Notes: a model not told the origin generated them from the sequence alone. A DNA stretch of 64,000 nucleotides from Phoebastria nigripes (GCA_035582835.1 JAYKAV010002486.1:344669-408668), one strand, 5' to 3'. Shown: positions 35,301-44,694, counted from the first letter of the stretch. A program made the numbers and translations.

Positions 35301-38300
35301 ACTCTCCTGCCTCATTGCTCCATTTGTATTTTTCCATATGTTTAAAATAGGACACTATATGCACAGAACAATTGTTCTCACTGTGTGTGTACCTCCTGAC
35401 CCACAAGAGCATAGTCTCAGTTCCATCCCCACCCTTGTACCTAGTGGGTTTTGTTGACCACAGACCACCCCTGCCCCTTAAGGCTTCAAGCAAGGTAGTG
35501 GGAATCACTGTGTTCAGGGAGTGGAGCTGAATATGGCTTGTGCAAATCTGAACCCTACTGTTTACTCTCTCAGGAGTAATATTTCCCATTAACATTTCCT
35601 GGTAACTCTCCTAGTATGATTATTTCAAATCTGTGCCATCCCAGCACTCAGTCATTCCCAGTGTTCCTCACACATCTGGAAACTTTGTCTTTGAGGAGTT
35701 TCAGATCTCAGTATTCAAAATGGGTTAATATATACCAGTAAGCCATCTGACAATTGAAATGGTACTCTTTCCTTTGGTATTTTATGTATGAATCAAACCA
35801 ACCTTCCCAACCTTTTTTTTCCCCCATTTTGACCATTATTTCAAGAGAAGTGAGATTGGGAGTTACCCCAGACTTGTTCATTCTCTTCCCTGTCTTCCAG
35901 GAAACAAAATCCTTGGGTTCTTCCATGTGCTAGACTATGCCTCATCTCCATCAGAAATAAAATTATATTGTTATTAGAATATTTGCTCTGTGTACATTGT
36001 TGATAAAGTCGAATGAAACAACTTCTCTTACCTGTGTCTTACCCTATTAAAGTCAGCTTAATTTCAGCCAGAACATGGCCTGTATTGTTTAACTAGTTCC
36101 AATGGTTTGGTTTACCATACTCACTGAAAAAGTATGAAATAAAACTTTTCTATTCCTCTGCCTCTAACTGTAAATACATTTTTTTTTTTTTTTTCACAAT
36201 TAACCTTCAGTGTTAGGACAGGAATTATTATCTTTTCCCTGCTGTGTTATCTTCTTCAAAATTCCAAGCAATTCTGTTATCAATGAATTTTATTCTCTGA
36301 ATGGTTAGTAGTTCTCTTAGTATCTCACCTAATGAGACAGCTATGTCCTACCAACTGATAGATAATGGCTGGCCATTAATATTTCAACCTTACAGTCTGA
36401 AAATCAGATCCAGTGGCAGCAGAGAGAACATTGTTCCCTAAAGCAAAATGAATTATAGCATTTCAGGTCTGATGGGGCTTTTCGTTGCATTTCACTGTTA
36501 ATAACATAGGATGTTTACACACATAATATTTTTATACGTTTGGAGGTAACAGGAATTGTAAGATGGGTGATAGCCTTCACTCCTACATAAAGTTTGAGTG
36601 AATCCCTTGCACTTATCTATTTGAGGACTTCTGCTAGGTGTTTTGGGGAGCAGCTAGGCTGTCTGTCTCTACCACAAAGATATCAATCTTCTTTATTTGC
36701 AAGTTGTGATGTAATTTATTTAACATTTGTGATATTGTGCACAGGAAAACCGTGTGAACAGTTGCAGAAATGAATTATTAATTAATTGGCTTGCAACCAT
36801 CTAGCTGTTCACTAAGTACTATAGCCAGTACTTACCATCACCATTCCTTTCATCTCCTTGGTTCATTCTTTCTTCAGCCTTCTACTTTCTTACAATCACT
36901 CGTTCTATGTTGATTGAAATCACATTGTTAATTCTTTGGGGACTGAAGTCTCTCAGTGTTTCTATAATAATCTTAACAATTAATAATAAGGAGAAGACTG
37001 ATTACAACTTTTTCTGGATGGGAAAGGGAGACTAAGAGAGAAAAACAGGATAAGAAAAAGAGTTCTTGGTCTGATTGGTTTCTGAACATTTGCTGTGAAA
37101 ATGGACTTGCTCTGCAAAGCAAGTCAAGGGAAATGATGTTATAGAGGGTTCATATAGCCTTTTGTTGCTTAGTTAATTAGAACTGGTTTTCATTCATCTA
37201 GTTCTCTACCACTGCTCTCCTACTTATTTGCCTGTCTTTGAGCAGGTTTTGTTTGGGTTTTTTGCAGGTCAGAGTTAGCTTCTTGCTGTGATGCAGTTGA
37301 CAATTTTATTGCTTCTCAAAACAACACCCCACTGGGAAGTAACATGAGTTACGAAGTGGACAGTAAAAAGACCATCCTCATTACAGAGGACATTTTTAAG
37401 ATGCTGCCTGTGGTAAGAACTGTATCTTTACCTGTTATCATAATTGCAGTATCATATATATTTTGGATTAGTAATAGAGCTGCTTTGTTTGATTCCTCTG
37501 GAAGAGACCCTTCACCCCCTGTATGCACTTCTTCATTCACCTTGTTAAGACCTTTTTTCCACCTTCCTTTGCAGTGGTGGAGGCATGGACAGGGTATCAT
37601 AGATCAGATTGCAGGTAGAGTTGCTACAGAACACAAGTTGCAGCCTGGCTTGGCAGCCAGCTGAATTCAGGAGTGAATCCTCTGAGAACGTTTGCCTTGC
37701 TTTTCTCATTCCCCGTTTCAAAGGCATTTCAGTCTGGAACAACATTTCATATTCCTCATATTCCCATGCCATTTCCAGTGCAGGCTTGGGCATATAACTT
37801 ATGAAATCTATATTAGTGGTAAACCTGATACTGAATAGAATAGAATAGAACAGAATAGACTATTTCAGTTGGAAGGGACCTACAACGATCATCTAGTCCA
37901 ACTGCCTGACCAATTCAGGGCTGACCAAGTTAAAGCATGTTATTAGGGGCATTGTCCAAATGCCTCTTAAACAGTGACAGGCTTGGGCCATCGACCACCT
38001 CTCTAAGAAGCCTGTTCCAGTGTTTGACCACCCTCTCGGTAAAGAAATGCTTCCTAATGTCCAGTCTAAACCTCCCTTGGCTCAGCTTTGAACCATTCCC
38101 ATGCATCCTATCACTGGATACCAGGGAGAAGAGCTCAGCACCTCCCCCTCCACTTCCTCTCCTCAGGAAGCTGTAGAGAATGATGAGGTTGCCCCTCAGC
38201 CTCCTTTTCTCCAAACTAGACAAGCCCAAAGTCCTCAGCCGCTCCTCACAGGACATTCCTTCCAGACCTTCCACCAGCTTTATTGCCCACTGGGGTGGGG

Positions 38301-41300
38301 CTTTTGCAGCCAGAAACACAAGTTGAACACAATCAGATTTTGTAGCTCAGGACTTCTAATAGACATATAAGCTCTGGAGACCAGACAAAGAGGGGCACAG
38401 AGATGTACTTAATTTCTTGAAAGTAAGAGCACATGGGAGCCCTCTTACCTGTCTCTGGCATTCTTGATTTTTGAGATCCCAGCTACCATGAGTCTACTCC
38501 TTTCTAATGCTGCTGTGAATCACTAAAAACTTCATTGCAATAGAGGTTACAGTGGTTCCAAATTTAAACTGAATGAAAGACAAAAGTAGTATGTTTTATG
38601 TGCATATATACTTGCTAAGCTAGCCAAACTTGTCTGGCCTTTGTGTTCTCCTACTGTCTTTTCAGAATTGAACAAAATATTTGAACATGTTGTTTTGTAA
38701 TATATTGCCAGGCAACATGATGTCTGACACCTTCCCCACGCTTTTTGCCTTGTTCATAACAGTGTCCCTTCCTGCTTCTCTTTGGGCAAGCTGATGAGAG
38801 AATGAGGAAGGATAACGCTTTGTGTGAGCAAGTTTTGACTCAATTTTACAAGTGGGTTCAGTTTCTGCAGTCAAAGTGGCCCAGCTGTTGGCCTCTCTGT
38901 TGAATGTCAGTGCTCCCACAGCAGGAGAGGCTGAACAAGATGTATGAGATGTTTCTGAGACCCTGGGATAACAGCCAACTATATTAATGTCAACTGAAAT
39001 AGCTGACAATTTACATTAATTTGCTGGGTTGTGATCTGTGCTGGTTCACAAGTAGATGCACTTAGCTCTCATTCAGCTTCCCCACTGCAAGACAGCAACC
39101 TCTAACAAGAAGAGGAGTGAACAGCCAGAAGCAGTAACCTCTTCAGTTAGCCGTCACATTCACCATGAGTTAAGCCAGGGCACATGATATCCTTAACAGC
39201 ATCTTCAGGTTCCACTAAATTCGTTATTTTACATCAAATGTAATTGTGTGGTGACAAAGTAATGAGCATTTACAAAGTTACCTTCTATTAGCTGACAAAG
39301 TCAATGACTATGTGACAACCCCCAGTCTGTTACAGTGCAAAGGAAAATGGGTAAATTTAAACTATCTTCAGTACAAGTTAGTTCCTTAGCTTGTCAAGGA
39401 TTCAGTCCACTACTAGATAATTTTTGTGTTAAGTGTATATGAAAAATATTCATCCAGTTTTAACAATCCAGTGTTATTCCCTCAAAGTACCGATGACAGA
39501 AATAGCGGTTCTCAGTCTGTTGGTGCCTATTTTTGGCGCTTGGCTGTCCAGGCCTGGCAACCCTGTCTGCTAAATGGTGAATGCTTTCACTGGGATTTAC
39601 CGGATTAAACCTGCAAGGACAAATGACTAAAGATGTGAAGAAGCAATCAAAAGATTTATAAGGCATTGGCTGTGTCTTTTTATTTGTTTGCAGTCCTCTC
39701 CTCTTTCAGTCTATCCCTTCAAGACGTGTGCCGTGGTTGGAAATGGAGGCATTCTGAAAAATTCTAGCTGCGGAGCTGAAATCGATCGTTCTGACTTTGT
39801 GTTTCGGTAAGAGCTGCTTCATCTTACTGAAGGGTGTCGAATGTTTCTAAAAACTTGGCAGTCTTGGAAGCATGCCAATGCCAGTTTGTAGCAATGAGGA
39901 AGGATCTTGAAAATTCTTTTCTGCCCCTCTAAGGATAGTCCTTCTGCTTTGTAGATTTTAGAACGCTGCTTCCTAAGTAAAGAGAGGACTATATGGATAC
40001 CTGTATGATCTATGATTATAAAGATACCTTGCCAGTGATGTGAAACGTGATTATCTGAGAACCTGAAATTTCTGTTCATTTAACATCCTTTAGGAGAGGG
40101 AACTTTTTTTTTCCCCTTCTCTTCTTTTTTTTTTTTTTTTAAATCAGGAAAATTGAATAAAGAAAATGCTGAAATTGAAATAAGAGAGACTGGTATTAAA
40201 TGTCACATGCTTACCTTTACCTCTGGTTTAACAAAGGGTTTACTTAGCCTTAGGTTGGCTCACTAATGCAGTTATTAACTGCCCCAGTATTTGTCTCACC
40301 TTCTGTTAGCCATCTAAAAAAAAAGGCATCTAATTTAAGTAGTTTTTTTCAGCTCCCTCTATAGGTTGTGGAGAAAACCAGGCATACTGGCGTAATTTGG
40401 CCCATTTCTCAGTACGTGACTCACACTTCGTAGTTCCTGCAAGTTGTTACTTGTTAACAGAGTAACCAAGTGAAGGTTCTTCTCTCAGTGATGTCCAATC
40501 ACACAGTCTGCTGCATTTTGTTTCCTTTCCTGCTTTTGACTAATATTTGGGCTTTTCAAATTAAAAAAAAAGTCTTTCCAGTTAGATACCTGTCTTAATA
40601 AAAAAATGGGAAATCTACATACTAAGATGCTAAACTTACTAAGTGACTGGCTTTAAAGAAATGCTTTCTTTACCTGTTACAGAAACCACTGTTTCTGCAA
40701 TTGGGCAAGTTATGCTGTTGTTTCATGAAACAGCCGTCAACATTGCTGTGCAAGCTGAGGGACTGGTATCAATCAGACTGTTTTTAAACAGAAAATAATA
40801 GAAGATCTTCAGAAGAAATGCATTGTTTAGGCAAGAGGGGCAGTATTCCCTAGCAGCAAACATAGGGCATTCGTAGACTGGCTCCTTCCGGGATTTTAAC
40901 TTCGCTCCTGATTTGTGAGATGATTTATGAAAATGAGCTCTCTGTGCCCTATTTTAACCATCTGTACAGTAGATTAAATATTTTTACTAGAAGTGCTGTA
41001 AGCCTTATTTAATATTTGTAAAGTGCTTAGAGATCCCCGGGAGCTGACGTGAAAGTGTCATTGCACAAGAGAGAAATTTGCAAATAATAACTGTAAAGCA
41101 TTTCTGGTGCGCATCTGTTTAAGTAATGTTTCTCAATTTCAGGTGTAACCTCCCTCCAACCATGGGAAGCATTAGCAAAGATGTTGGCAATAAAACAAAC
41201 CTCGTGACTGTTAATCCAAGTATCATAGCTCAGAAGTAAGTACTACTGCAAATCTGTTTCTGTGCAATATTGTATAATTGTTTGACATGATTTAGATTTC

Positions 41301-44300
41301 GTTGGAAATCCGTTGGGATACCAGCATAGAGAGCAGTGCATGCAGATTACTTCATTAAGCCCTAGTTCCCATGTAAAATATGTACCAGTCTAAATGGAAA
41401 TCTGTTAAACCTGGCCTTTTTTGTAGCAGAAAGGAGTCGGCAATACCCAGATTAGCAACTACCTCAGTTGGCACCAGTCCACAATTTATGACAGAGTAAA
41501 ATTGATGATTGCAATCCTAAGCCTCTTCTTTTCCCCGCCATGACCCTCATGACCCCCAACATAAGAAAGGAATTGTAATCATAAATCAGGAAAGCTTGGA
41601 AATGTGTGTCCAACTCTATCAGTAGGACTGTAAGCACATGTTCTTAGGTAATGTGCTTAGAGGCTATTCTGATGAAGGCTATTTCCTGAATGGAGGCCCA
41701 ATTTCTGTAATCCATTTTCTCAATCCGTACGAAAGCTGCTCACACACTTTTTTCTCAGCAAAGTTTTTTTTTTCACCTTCTTGATGAAAAGAAAATCTAA
41801 TAAGGCCAAGCTGACTAATCTGACATCTTCAGCAGGCTGGAACTGCAGCTTATCTATGAAAAGGACTGCTGTGGCATGTTATTTACTGCTTACTGATCTT
41901 ACTGTATCTTATTGTCTGTCATATCTGTATTTGTCAAATAGACAACATCAGGCAAAGCTTTTTTTTTTTTCCTTTAAAGGAAGAAGGAAAAAGTACAGTG
42001 AGCATAGAAATGACTAACAGGCATTTGTCATTGATTCAAGGATAGAACTTGATTTTTTGCAATGGGTACTAACTACCTTGATGCTTATCCAGCCCTTTTT
42101 GACTTAAATGAAGATGAATTATTGCTTCCCCAAAAATAGATTTAGCTCATTGATGTTAGTGGGGCTGCACAAGAATATGAGGAAGGAAAACTTTGTCCAG
42201 TGACTCAGCATCATTGGTGACTACTGACCTGATGCACGATTTGTCTGGGCTTGATCAAAGTGTTCTGCCACAGCTGTACTCTTTTTTTAGCCACACCAGG
42301 GTTAACAGGAGTTCCACTGAAGGAAATAGGAGCTAAACCTGTGTGAGGACGAAATGAGATTGTGTGAGGATGAAATGAGATTGTGAGAGGACTTTAGGAT
42401 TTTAAAAAATTAGTTATTTTAGATATTCAGAGAACACTGTCAATGCTTTTGAAGGAGGAGCAGGAAGCAATTTGGCACCATTTAGCAGAACTAAGTTTGT
42501 TTCTTCTCTCAGAAGACCTATTCGGACTTTATTCATTTTAATTTATAATTCTGTGTTTGGGTACTGGGTTAGTCTGATGTTATTATTGTTCAGGTTAATC
42601 AGCTTTTTGAACTGTGTCTGTCAGGGTGTACAATGTAGGTGAACTCTCCTGGAGGAAAGAAGCACAGTTCTTATGTGTCCTAATGGAGCTGGGCTACACT
42701 GCTCCTTACAGTGGCAGAGCTGGAAAGGAAAACAAGACAAGGTTGAGTTGTTCAGGCTTCTAGCTAAGGAGGAACAGAGATCTGAATTCTGTCCTGAAGG
42801 CTCTTTATGTACTTTACACTGAGCAGAAATAGAGAACATTCTTGGAGGAGAGGCCAGAAGTTCACCCTTCAGCCACTCTTCCTAGACATAGGCTCAGCCA
42901 TTTCTTGCTTGTTGTGGCGGTGCGACTCTTGCATGCACAGGGGCCCAGGGTCAACAGGAGGAGCTAAGTCTCTCTCATTCATTTTGTTTCAGAGTCGGGT
43001 GGTAATGGCACATTTCTGGGAAGCAGAAGCTGTAAGTTTAAACCCCTTCAGGCTGAGAAGGGGTGTATCACTCCTTGCATGAGTTCAGTTGTGCAAGAGG
43101 TAACTGGTAACTCCTCCGTGAGGGTTTTGAATGAAAATGGCAGTGGCTGCTGTCCTCTGTCTTGAAGTGCTGCATGAGAAGAGGGTTTGAACCTACTCAA
43201 GTTGTGAAGAGAAATGAAACCAAGTTTTCCAGTTTCTGCTGGAGCCATTTGTGAAAAGTGGGCTCTGGTAGCCCTTAAAAGGTGAAAATACACTGCTTAG
43301 ATAGACAACTACCTACAAAAGAGGACTCAGTGCTTTGAATCCCAAAGGGGGTGCAAGTGCCATATGTTCAGGTGATTCAGACAACTCAGATCTATAGAGG
43401 AAACGAGTTGAGTGACCGCCTTGTGTCTTGTATCACTTCTTGGATAACTCTGGAAGTTCACTATTCAATATTTGGGAGCATGGAATTATCCAGTGGTGAG
43501 AACTAAGTCTCTTTGCTGGTTGTTGGGGAACCAAAGCATCTGAGGATAAATCCTCTTCGTTTGTGAAGTTAGATCTCTAAGTCTTTACAGATCTCCATGT
43601 GTTCCCTTTGTAGTCGAAGGGGATAAACAGATGTGCCTATATTTTCAGCTATTTTAAAAGTATATCAAAAGCAGCTAAGACCCTGCAAAACTTGAGCACG
43701 CACTAGTCTTTAACACTCCAAGACTGCTCACATGCATATTTGTATTTCCACACAGGGCAGACACCCAGATTTTGAAGAGAGGTTATTGTACACCTATCGA
43801 TGTAAGAAACACATTTCACAAACACATGCAGTGCATATCATAGTGCATGTATTTTTAAACAGAGAAAGTATAAATACAATTTTTTTTTTGCATTCTCCTT
43901 TGAAATTTCTTGAATTGATCAATTCTGTAAACAGGACCTGGTCTCATTAGCAGTGAATTTGATCTGCTTCAGTAGCTCCTGTGTTGCCAATTCAATTCTA
44001 TGAAGCATGTTCTTATTATACAATAAATACAAAAGCCAGATTTTGATAACTGCACATATGACAACATATAACAGGTTGGTATAAATTTGCAATGTAGACA
44101 TGCTGAACTGGTGCAGCAGAGTTCATAACTCATATATGCAAGTGCAGTTGTGCTGTTTTGGTCTGTAATATTTATATCAATAGTTCATTCCATTCACTTT
44201 TTTCCTAAAATGTTGTACTTTGCAGATACAACAAACTAAATGAAAAGAAGACAGAATTTTTGGAGAACATTGCGGTCTATGGAGATGCTTTCCTTTTATT

Positions 44301-44694
44301 GCCAGCATTTTCCTTCAGAAGCAACACAGCCACTTCTTTTAAAGTATATCACACTCTGCAAGAGTTCAAAGCAACCCAAAGGGCAATATTTTTTCACCCC
44401 ACCTATCTGAAAAGTCTTGCCCAATTCTGGAGAACTAAGGGTGTGAAAGCCTACCGGTTGTCATCTGGTTTTATGATCACTAGTGCTGCTCTTGAGCTGT
44501 GTGAGAATGTGAAGCTCTATGGCTTCTGGCCTTTCTCAAAATCCACAGAGAAGATGCCAATCAGCCACCACTATTACGACAACCAGCTGCCTAAACCAGG
44601 TTTCCATGCAATGCCCAAAGAATACAACCAGATCCTTCAGCTTCATGGCAAAGGCATTTTGAAGTTGCAGTTTGGTAAATGTGAATCAGACTAA
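8301..44694 (+). CDS. ST8SIA6: Alpha-2,8-sialyltransferase 6, complete eight-exon CDS
   Basis: This is a GT29-family Golgi glycosyltransferase. The family member is known to transfer sialic acid from CMP-Neu5Ac in alpha-2,8 linkage onto sialylated O-glycans, making disialyl ends. Joining 8301-8395, 8682-8777, 19552-19650, 25224-25310, 37268-37412, 39694-39806, 41143-41235 and 44226-44694 gives 1197 nt, 398 aa, with every junction in phase. Visible parts: signal anchor about residues 4-23; variable stem 24-175; sialylmotif L from C186 ([10 protein letters not shown]) to about 230; sialylmotif S about 321-345 ([15 protein letters not shown], then YGFWP); motif III HHYYDN 357-362; motif VS H370-x4-E375. 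C186/C335 and C200/C395 fit the two disulfides known in ST8Sia enzymes. N-x-S/T sequons start at N63, N112, N144, N151, N197 and N228. The C-terminal [11 protein letters not shown] segment and the ASCCDAV and SQNNTP stem segments point to ST8SIA6 rather than ST8SIA1 or ST8SIA5. There is no sign of decay. Confidence 0.96.
8396..8681 (+). other. Intron 1 of ST8SIA6 (286 bp)
   Basis: This is a short GT-AG intron, phase 2. Its first two thirds are GC-rich and belong to the CpG island. The 3' end switches to a T-rich pyrimidine tract before the acceptor. No other feature was seen. Confidence 0.88.
8682..8777 (+). CDS. ST8SIA6: ST8SIA6 exon 2: membrane-proximal stem
   Basis: The acceptor is a pyrimidine-rich tract ending TTGCTTGCCAG, and the donor is AACAG|GTACGG. 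Phase 2 enters and leaves (96 nt, residues 32-64). The frame is open and contains [11 protein letters not shown], which I match to a TPAALRTLRSP segment remembered from the human ST8SIA6 stem. This stem exon is poorly conserved and short, so similarity-only gene predictors could miss it. The match plus exact phasing is what supports it. N63 with R64 and T65 forms a glycosylation sequon spanning the exon 2/3 junction. Confidence 0.88.
10744..10874. repeat. Minisatellite, units of about 48-53 bp
   Basis: Three imperfect tandem units start at 10744, 10792 and 10845. Each opens with (A/G)ATCCAG followed by an AGCAGCTGGACT-like core; the first two continue into GCCATGCT-GAG and end in G/ATTT. The last is cut short after the core. 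A weaker match to the core at about 10710-10740 may be a fourth, decayed unit. Confidence 0.7.
11733..12906 (-). mobile_element. CR1 LINE, 5'-truncated, with reverse-transcriptase region
   Basis: Non-LTR retrotransposon on the reverse strand. The 3' end at 11733 carries the CR1-type ATCATAGAATC terminal word and the conserved GGTTGGAAAAGACC segment. Reading 12904 down to 11990 gives 304 codons without a stop, with [22 protein letters not shown] and the FADD catalytic motif of the CR1 reverse transcriptase, then the thumb and C-terminal region. The last part continues in another frame (12018-11812), so one frameshift breaks the ORF near 11990-12018. ORF1, the endonuclease and the start of the RT are absent, so the copy cannot move by itself. 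Having only one visible break in about 1.1 kb suggests a fairly young insertion. Confidence 0.93.
13655..14330 (+). other. Possible alternative terminal exon (speculative)
   Basis: A good acceptor (CTCTGTCTTCGCAG) ends at 13654. A canonical AATAAA lies at 14305-14310, with a GT-rich stretch (TGATGTTATGTATAACTC) soon after. Splicing from exon 2 would add seven codons and then reach TAG at 13674-13676, giving a short secreted or stem-only fragment. This is only a sequence-signal argument. Confidence 0.2.
16449..16612. repeat. Diverged local duplicate, copy A
   Basis: It aligns by eye along its whole length to 17813-17969 in the same orientation. Shared words include ATGGAAAG-GAAGGAAAG, TTCCTTTT, CTCCCCT, GTCAG, TTTATT-TGCTC, GACTTCTTC and TTTGAATT. 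Neither copy matches CR1. It may be a duplication or two insertions of one unidentified old repeat. Confidence 0.6.
16655..16735 (-). repeat. CR1 LINE 3'-end fragment
   Basis: The segment has the terminal ATCATAGAATCATAGAATC words, then TTTAGGTTGGAAAAGACC and ATCAAGTCCAACTGTAAAC. These are the last bases of a CR1 element read on the reverse strand. Only about 80 bp remain, so it is a heavily 5'-truncated copy. Its similarity to the 3' end of the 11733 element suggests the same subfamily. Confidence 0.85.
17813..17969. repeat. Diverged local duplicate, copy B
   Basis: This is the partner of 16449-16612, about 1.36 kb away. Its right end directly abuts the forward CR1 starting at about 17972, so that CR1 may have inserted at the edge of the duplicated block. 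Confidence 0.6.
17972..18331 (+). repeat. CR1 LINE 3' fragment, forward strand
   Basis: It starts at AAGAAGAGAAGGCTCAG, part of the conserved end of CR1 ORF2. It continues through the characteristic GGCAATGGGCAC, CACTTTTTCACTGTGAGGGT and GGTTGTGGAGTCTC words. It ends in CTCTGTGATTCCGTGATT, a variant of the CR1 terminal octamer. It is truncated at the 5' end, and the ORF is not maintained throughout. Confidence 0.9.
19552..19650 (+). CDS. ST8SIA6: ST8SIA6 exon 3: stem region
   Basis: The acceptor has a long pyrimidine tract, including a run of nine C, ending AAACAG; the donor is AAAAG|GTAGGT. It encodes residues 64-97 (99 nt, phase 2 in and out). The sequence is hydrophilic, with [16 protein letters not shown] near the middle and lysine-rich SIKKK at the end. 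It aligns by position with the STYLNEKSLQLTEKCKN stretch I recall from the human protein. Conservation is low, as usual for a sialyltransferase stem. Confidence 0.9.
19651..25223 (+). other. Intron 3 of ST8SIA6 (5.6 kb)
   Basis: Phase 2 GT-AG intron, AT-rich. I found no CR1 copy, no coding exon and no RNA gene in it. Short ORFs inside show no recognisable motifs and have no matching splice sites. Confidence 0.85.
25224..25310 (+). CDS. ST8SIA6: ST8SIA6 exon 4: stem to catalytic-domain boundary
   Basis: The acceptor is GATGTTGCCTTTTTTAG and the donor is TTCAG|GTAATC; 87 nt, phase 2 in and out, residues 97-126. The product reads [16 protein letters not shown] and then [12 protein letters not shown]. 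The W-x-x-R/P-E-E spacing matches the human SCPWKRQAEEYANFR segment. N112-C-T is a possible N-glycosylation site. Confidence 0.93.
27614..27740 (-). repeat. MIR/CORE-SINE-like relic
   Basis: CCCATTTTGCAGAAGAGGAA, then CTCAGAG, ACAGCTAG and AGCTTGAAACT occur in the same order and spacing as in the reverse complement of MIR ('cattttacagatgaggaaact', 'ctcagag', 'acagctag', 'gattcgaacc'). It is an ancient insertion. The ends are approximate. Confidence 0.6.
27785..27880 (+). repeat. Second MIR-like relic, opposite orientation
   Basis: CCCTGTTTGCCCATCTGTTAAATGGAGTGAACACTTAC resembles the forward MIR segment 'tttccccatctgtaaaatggggataacacttacc' in its order of words. It lies about 45 bp from the reverse-oriented copy. 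The evidence is weaker than for that copy. Confidence 0.38.
31588..31700 (-). repeat. Old, diverged CR1 fragment
   Basis: AAATCTCCAGTCATTGA, then AGGTAACCTGTTCCAGTGTG, then TTAAG--TTTC-TT match, in order, the reverse complement of the region before the CR1 3' end ('cctccagggatgg', 'gggcaacctgttccagtg', 'cttaagaccatttcctc'). Divergence is much higher than in the 11733 copy. Its limits are uncertain. Confidence 0.55.
34845..35155. repeat. GC-rich intronic block with G-quadruplex pattern
   Basis: About 310 bp of GC-rich, increasingly G-rich sequence lies in AT-rich intron 4, with sharp borders. GGCCCTGGGGGGCTG occurs at 35048-35062 and nearly repeats at 35097-35111. Ten runs of three or more G occur at 35054-35127, with loops of 2-7 nt. 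It has no gene-like content. It may be a minisatellite, an internal CpG-poor regulatory island or an unrecognised insertion. Confidence 0.6.
37268..37412 (+). CDS. ST8SIA6: ST8SIA6 exon 5: start of the folded lumenal domain
   Basis: The acceptor is GGGTTTTTTGCAG, and the donor is CCTGTG|GTAAGA; 145 nt, residues 126-174. It encodes [13 protein letters not shown], then [19 protein letters not shown], then the end of the segment before sialylmotif L. These stretches are highly characteristic of ST8SIA6. The exon enters in phase 2 and leaves in phase 0, the only phase-0 junction in the gene. The sequons at N144 and N151 are the most conserved of the stem sites. Confidence 0.95.
37413..39693 (+). 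other. Intron 5 of ST8SIA6 (2.3 kb)
   Basis: GT-AG intron and the only phase 0 intron of the gene. About 460 bp is a reverse-oriented CR1. The remaining sequence shows nothing recognisable. Confidence 0.88.
37833..38290 (-). repeat. CR1 LINE 3' fragment, reverse strand
   Basis: It begins with a GAATAGAATAGAATAGAA terminal repeat, the CR1 3' tail. It then has CAGTTGGAAGGGACCTACAA, AGCCTGTTCCAGTGTTTGACC and other conserved CR1 words, reaching into the C-terminal end of ORF2. The reverse-strand frame 38319-37930 still reads [15 protein letters not shown], a CR1 ORF2 C-terminal signature. It is 5'-truncated at about 38290. Its different 3' end suggests another subfamily from the 11733 copy. Confidence 0.9.
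39694..39806 (+). CDS. ST8SIA6: ST8SIA6 exon 6: sialylmotif L, first half
   Basis: The acceptor is TTTTTATTTGTTTGCAG and the donor is TTTCG|GTAAGA; 113 nt, residues 175-212. It encodes [16 protein letters not shown], then EIDRSDFVF, the donor-binding sialylmotif L. C186 is the motif-L cysteine expected to pair with motif-S C335, and C200 should pair with C395. GNGGIL in place of the polysialyltransferase form GNSG is shared by ST8SIA1, 5 and 6. Confidence 0.97.
39807..41142 (+). other. Intron 6 of ST8SIA6 (1.3 kb)
   Basis: Phase 2 GT-AG intron splitting sialylmotif L immediately before its RCNLPP part. It contains a T-rich tract at about 40107-40141 and a MIR/CORE-like relic near its 3' end. 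Confidence 0.9.
40930..41080 (+). repeat. CORE-SINE/MIR-like relic
   Basis: The words CTGTGCCCTATTTTAACCATCTGTACAG, then TTTGTAAAGTGCTTAGAGATC follow the pattern of the MIR-type 3' half ('cagtttccccatctgtaaaatg' and 'tgtaaagtgctttgagatc'). It is old and diverged. The boundaries are approximate. Confidence 0.45.
41143..41235 (+). CDS. ST8SIA6: ST8SIA6 exon 7: sialylmotif L, second half
   Basis: The acceptor is GTTTCTCAATTTCAG and the donor is CAGAA|GTAAGT; 93 nt, phase 2 in and out, residues 212-243. It begins [16 protein letters not shown] and continues [12 protein letters not shown], the distal part of motif L. The exon length is a multiple of three. Skipping it would keep the frame but remove part of the nucleotide-sugar-binding site, so such a form should be inactive. 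Confidence 0.97.
41236..44225 (+). other. Intron 7 of ST8SIA6 (3.0 kb)
   Basis: Phase 2 GT-AG intron. It holds a 21-bp tandem duplication at 42340-42392. The stretch 42100-42345 has weak similarity to old amniote repeats but could not be assigned. No other feature was seen. Confidence 0.88.
42340..42392. repeat. 21-bp tandem duplication, about 2.5 units
   Basis: TGTGTGAGGACGAAATGAGAT-type units start at 42340 and 42361, with a single C/T difference. They are followed by a partial third unit, TGTGAGAGGAC. The high identity implies a recent slippage event and likely length variation. Confidence 0.85.
44226..44694 (+). CDS. ST8SIA6: ST8SIA6 exon 8 (coding part): motifs S, III and VS, and stop
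   Basis: The acceptor is TGTTGTACTTTGCAG. The exon encodes residues 243-398 and ends in TAA at 44692-44694. It carries [14 protein letters not shown], the W311-R312 region, motif S (about 321-345), SHHYYDN (motif III) and FHAMPKEY (VS, H370 and E375). H370 is the expected catalytic base by family homology. C395 four residues from the end is the partner expected for C200. All of this sits in one open stretch without an intron. Confidence 0.97.

Larger units (their letters stand above)
25311..37267 (+). other. Intron 4 of ST8SIA6 (12 kb)
   Basis: Phase 2 GT-AG intron, the largest in the gene. It contains two MIR-like relics (27614-27740 and about 27785-27880), an old CR1 fragment (31588-31700), a GC-rich block (34845-35155) with many G-runs, and a T16-17 tract near 36180. 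No coding sequence was recognised. Confidence 0.85.

Noticed and set aside
42100..42345. Possible ancient interspersed repeat (words like 'attgatgttagtggggctgcac')
   Set aside because: Similarity is to fragments of half-remembered amniote repeats only; too weak to name.
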